Below, in pieces: positions 7,190-8,639 of a DNA stretch of 8,639 nt. Every line of letters begins with the position of its first letter. Within the stretch, counting starts at the first letter, position 1. The stretch spans positions 1 to 8,639 of the forward strand of contig JAEDFW010000071.1 of assembly GCA_016297855.1 (NCBI GenBank), read 5' to 3'. The notes beneath the pieces are model-generated. The model worked only from the letters and a program-made list of their open reading frames with translations. It did not search any database and was not told where the DNA came from. This DNA is from Oscillospiraceae bacterium (GTDB lineage: Bacteria > Bacillota > Clostridia > Oscillospirales > Oscillospiraceae). Position numbers and translations under genes: made by a program.

Positions 7190-7194
7190 GCGCG

Positions 7195-7205
7195 CACCCC
7201 CTTCC
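7195..7205 (-). promoter_or_regulatory. Ribosome binding site of comM
   Basis: Minus-strand GGAAGGGGGTG contains AAGGGGGTG, which matches the ideal AAGGAGGTG at 8 of 9 bases and lies 5-7 bases before the ATG at 7189. It fixes the comM start against longer upstream readings. Confidence 0.8.
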
Positions 7206-7214
7206 GTTTGTTCT

Positions 7215-7243
7215 ATCATACCGCATTTTGCCAAAAAAACCAA
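7215..7243 (-). promoter_or_regulatory. Promoter of comM-thiI-pncC
   Basis: On the minus strand, TTGGTT (7243-7238) is followed by a 17-base spacer and TATGAT (7220-7215), a good sigma-A -10 with a weak -35. A T7 tract lies across the -35/spacer. Transcription would start near 7208, giving a leader of about 20 bases that just contains the ribosome site. This position also excludes the comM start codons at 7219 and 7276. Confidence 0.5.
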
Positions 7244-7305
7244 TAGAAAATTCATTTGCTTTTGCAAGTTCGCCAATTCTGCGCACTGTTTGTGAAAGTT
7301 CTACA

Positions 7306-7323
7306 CGGAAATATCAATTCCCG
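7306..7323. repeat. Inverted repeat abutting the nifJ promoter, candidate operator
   Basis: CGGAAAT (7306-7312), a 4-base spacer and ATTCCCG (7317-7323) form an 18-base inverted repeat with 6 of 7 arm positions pairing. It ends on the base before the -35 hexamer TTTACA. The size and placement suit binding of a dimeric activator or repressor; the regulator is unknown. Confidence 0.4.
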
Positions 7324-7352
7324 TTTACATTGACAGGAAAATGTGCTATGAT
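7324..7352 (+). promoter_or_regulatory. Extended -10 promoter of nifJ
   Basis: TTTACA (7324-7329), a 17-base spacer and TATGAT (7347-7352) form a strong sigma-A promoter, strengthened by the extended -10 dinucleotide TG at 7344-7345. Transcription would start near 7359, about 37 bases before the TTG start codon. A second, overlapping candidate shifted by 6 bases is TTGACA (7330-7335), 17 bases, then TAACAT (7353-7358). Confidence 0.72.
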
Positions 7353-7380
7353 TAACATGCATGATTATGTAATTACTTTT

Positions 7381-7386
7381 AGGAGG
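7381..7386 (+). promoter_or_regulatory. Ribosome binding site of nifJ deciding a TTG start
   Basis: A perfect AGGAGG lies 9 bases before TTG 7396. The first in-frame ATG (7417) is 30 bases away, too far to be served by this site, so the TTG is the likely start. The following bases (TAATTTAAA) are A/T-rich, which should keep the initiation site open. Confidence 0.85.
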
Positions 7387-7395
7387 TAATTTAAA

Positions 7396-8639
7396 TTGGT
7401 TCGTAAATTCAAAACCATGGACGGCAACAACGCCGCGGCGCACGTATCGTATGCGTACACCGAGGTTGCGGGCATCTACCCCATCACGCCGTCCTCGCCC
7501 ATGGCCGACTTCGTCGACCAGTGGTCCGCTGCAGGTCTGAAGAACATCTTCGGCACGACTGTAAAGGTTGCTGAGATGCAGTCCGAGGCCGGTGCTTCCG
7601 GTACCGTGCACGGCTCTCTCGGCGTAGGCGCGCTTACCACCACCTACACCGCTTCTCAGGGCTTACTGCTCATGATTCCGAACATGTACAAGATCGCCGC
7701 CGAGCAGCTCCCCTGCGTGTTCCATGTCTCCGCCCGTACAGTCTCCACGCACGCGCTGAACATCTTCGGTGACCACTCCGACGTGATGGCCTGCCGTCAG
7801 ACCGGTTTTGCCATGCTGTGCGAAACCAACCCGCAGGAAGTTATGGATCTGTCCCCTGTTGCGCATCTGGCCGCGATTGAAGGCAAGGTTCCGTTCATCA
7901 ACTTCTTTGACGGCTTCCGTACCTCCCATGAGATCCAGAAGGTTGCCTGCTGGGATTACGCCGACCTGAAGGAAATGTGCAACATGGATGCGGTCGAGGC
8001 TTTCCGCAAGCACGCGCTCAACCCCGAGCGTCCTGCCATGCGCGGCAGCCACGAAAACGGCGACGTGTTCTTCCAGCATCGTGAGGCCTGCAACAAGTAC
8101 TATGACGAACTGCCCGCAGTCGTCGAGAAGTACATGGGCAAGGTCAACGAAAAGCTCGGCACCAACTATCAGCTCTTCAACTACTACGGCGCGCCCGATG
8201 CTGAGCGCGTGATCGTAGCCATGGGCTCGATCAACGACGTGGCGGAAGAAGTCATCGACTACATGAACGCCCACGGCGAGAAGGTCGGTCTGGTCAAGGT
8301 CCGCCTGTACCGTCCGTTCTGCAGCGAAAAGTTTGTCGCAGCCATTCCGGCCACCGCCAAGAAGATCGCCGTTCTTGACCGCACCAAGGAGCCCGGCTCC
8401 ATCGGCGAGCCTCTGTACATGGACGTTGTCACCGCACTTGCCAACGCCGGCTTCAAGGCTACCGTCATCGGCGGCCGCTACGGCCTCGGCTCCAAGGACA
8501 CTCCCCCCGCGTCCATCTTTGCCATCTACAACGAGCTGGCCAAGGACGAGCCCAAGCGTCAGTTCACCATCGGCATCGTCGACGACGTCACCAACCTGTC
8601 TCTGGAAGAAGACAAGAATTGCCCGAACACGGCTGCCGA
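7396..8639 (+). CDS. nifJ: Pyruvate:ferredoxin (flavodoxin) oxidoreductase, N-terminal part, runs off the window
   Basis: PFOR converts pyruvate and CoA to acetyl-CoA and CO2 and passes two electrons to ferredoxin or flavodoxin, a core reaction in anaerobes. The visible 414 codons have no stop and continue past the right edge; single-chain PFORs are about 1170-1200 residues. Domain I (about 1-255) has MDGNNAAAHVSYAYTEVA, YPITPSSPMAD with Thr31, EMQSEAGASG with Glu64, TASQGLLLMIPNMYKIA, VSAR with Arg114 and FFDGFRTSHEIQK. Thr31, Glu64 and Arg114 match, in register, the substrate and thiamine diphosphate contacts that I recall from Desulfovibrio africanus PFOR. Domain II (about 260-414) has VRLYRPF, VLDRTKEPGS and GGRYGLGSK. 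Thiamine diphosphate and iron-sulfur domains lie beyond the window. The start is TTG, supported by AGGAGG 9 bases upstream and by that register. The family is certain; only the exact start is less so. Confidence 0.95.
   Translation, partial: MVRKFKTMDGNNAAAHVSYAYTEVAGIYPITPSSPMADFVDQWSAAGLKNIFGTTVKVAEMQSEAGASGTVHGSLGVGALTTTYTASQGLLLMIPNMYKIAAEQLPCVFHVSARTVSTHALNIFGDHSDVMACRQTGFAMLCETNPQEVMDLSPVAHLAAIEGKVPFINFFDGFRTSHEIQKVACWDYADLKEMCNMDAVEAFRKHALNPERPAMRGSHENGDVFFQHREACNKYYDELPAVVEKYMGKVNEKLGTNYQLFNYYGAPDAERVIVAMGSINDVAEEVIDYMNAHGEKVGLVKVRLYRPFCSEKFVAAIPATAKKIAVLDRTKEPGSIGEPLYMDVVTALANAGFKATVIGGRYGLGSKDTPPASIFAIYNELAKDEPKRQFTIGIVDDVTNLSLEEDKNCPNTAA

Noticed and set aside
5702..7246. Several plus-strand open frames opposite comM
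   Set aside because: None has a ribosome site or recognisable motif, and all mirror the ComM coding sequence.
7256..7267. Small hairpin TTGC-TTTT-GCAA in the intergenic region
   Set aside because: A 4-base-pair stem is too weak and too common in A/T-rich DNA to call as a structure or terminator.
7290..7305. Possible Rex (NADH-sensing repressor) site TTGTGAA..TTCTACA upstream of nifJ
   Set aside because: Only 4 of 7 arm positions pair and the spacing does not fit the usual Rex operator, so chance is the better explanation.
7252..8274. Minus-strand open frames opposite the 5' part of nifJ
   Set aside because: The plus strand is unmistakably PFOR without interruption. The antisense products are Val/His/Asp-rich with no family signal.

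Overview
The window (G+C in the mid-50s % by eye, strongly G/C-ending codons) looks like a chromosomal segment of an anaerobic Gram-positive Clostridium-class bacterium, possibly of the gut Oscillospirales type. The evidence is a one-piece pyruvate:ferredoxin oxidoreductase, a ThiI without a rhodanese domain, strong Shine-Dalgarno sequences before every gene, and a potABCD order and protein style familiar from Firmicutes. The genus is inference only. I see no mobile element, phage gene, CRISPR array, tRNA or rRNA.

Layout. Positions 36-3966 (+) hold a tightly packed polyamine ABC importer operon: potA (ATPase), potB and potC (permeases) and potD (binding protein). Genes overlap by 11 and 4 bases, then are separated by 1 base. 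A perfect palindromic terminator at 3971-4004 closes the operon. It also closes the convergent minus-strand operon comM-thiI-pncC (7189 down to 4004), whose last stop codon shares three bases with it. These three genes are also packed: 20 bases between comM and thiI, and an 8-base overlap between thiI and pncC. They encode a ComM/YifB AAA+ ATPase, the tRNA 4-thiouridine/thiamine sulfurtransferase ThiI, and a stand-alone CinA C-terminal (PncC-type) amidohydrolase. A 206-base divergent intergenic region (7190-7395) carries a promoter for each direction. It leads to the 5' 414 codons of pyruvate:ferredoxin oxidoreductase (nifJ), which starts at TTG and runs off the right edge.

How they work together. 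PotABCD imports spermidine/putrescine using ATP. ThiI, PncC and ComM serve tRNA thiolation, NAD salvage and DNA recombination, and share an operon without an obvious common pathway. PFOR is the central anaerobic pyruvate-to-acetyl-CoA enzyme; its promoter, ribosome site and codon use suggest high expression.

Most of the window is ordinary housekeeping content. I do not see a wholly new system. The points most worth a second look are the C-terminal membrane anchor on PotD, the inverted repeat abutting the nifJ promoter, the overlapping nifJ promoters, and the cysteine cluster in the ThiI N-terminal region.
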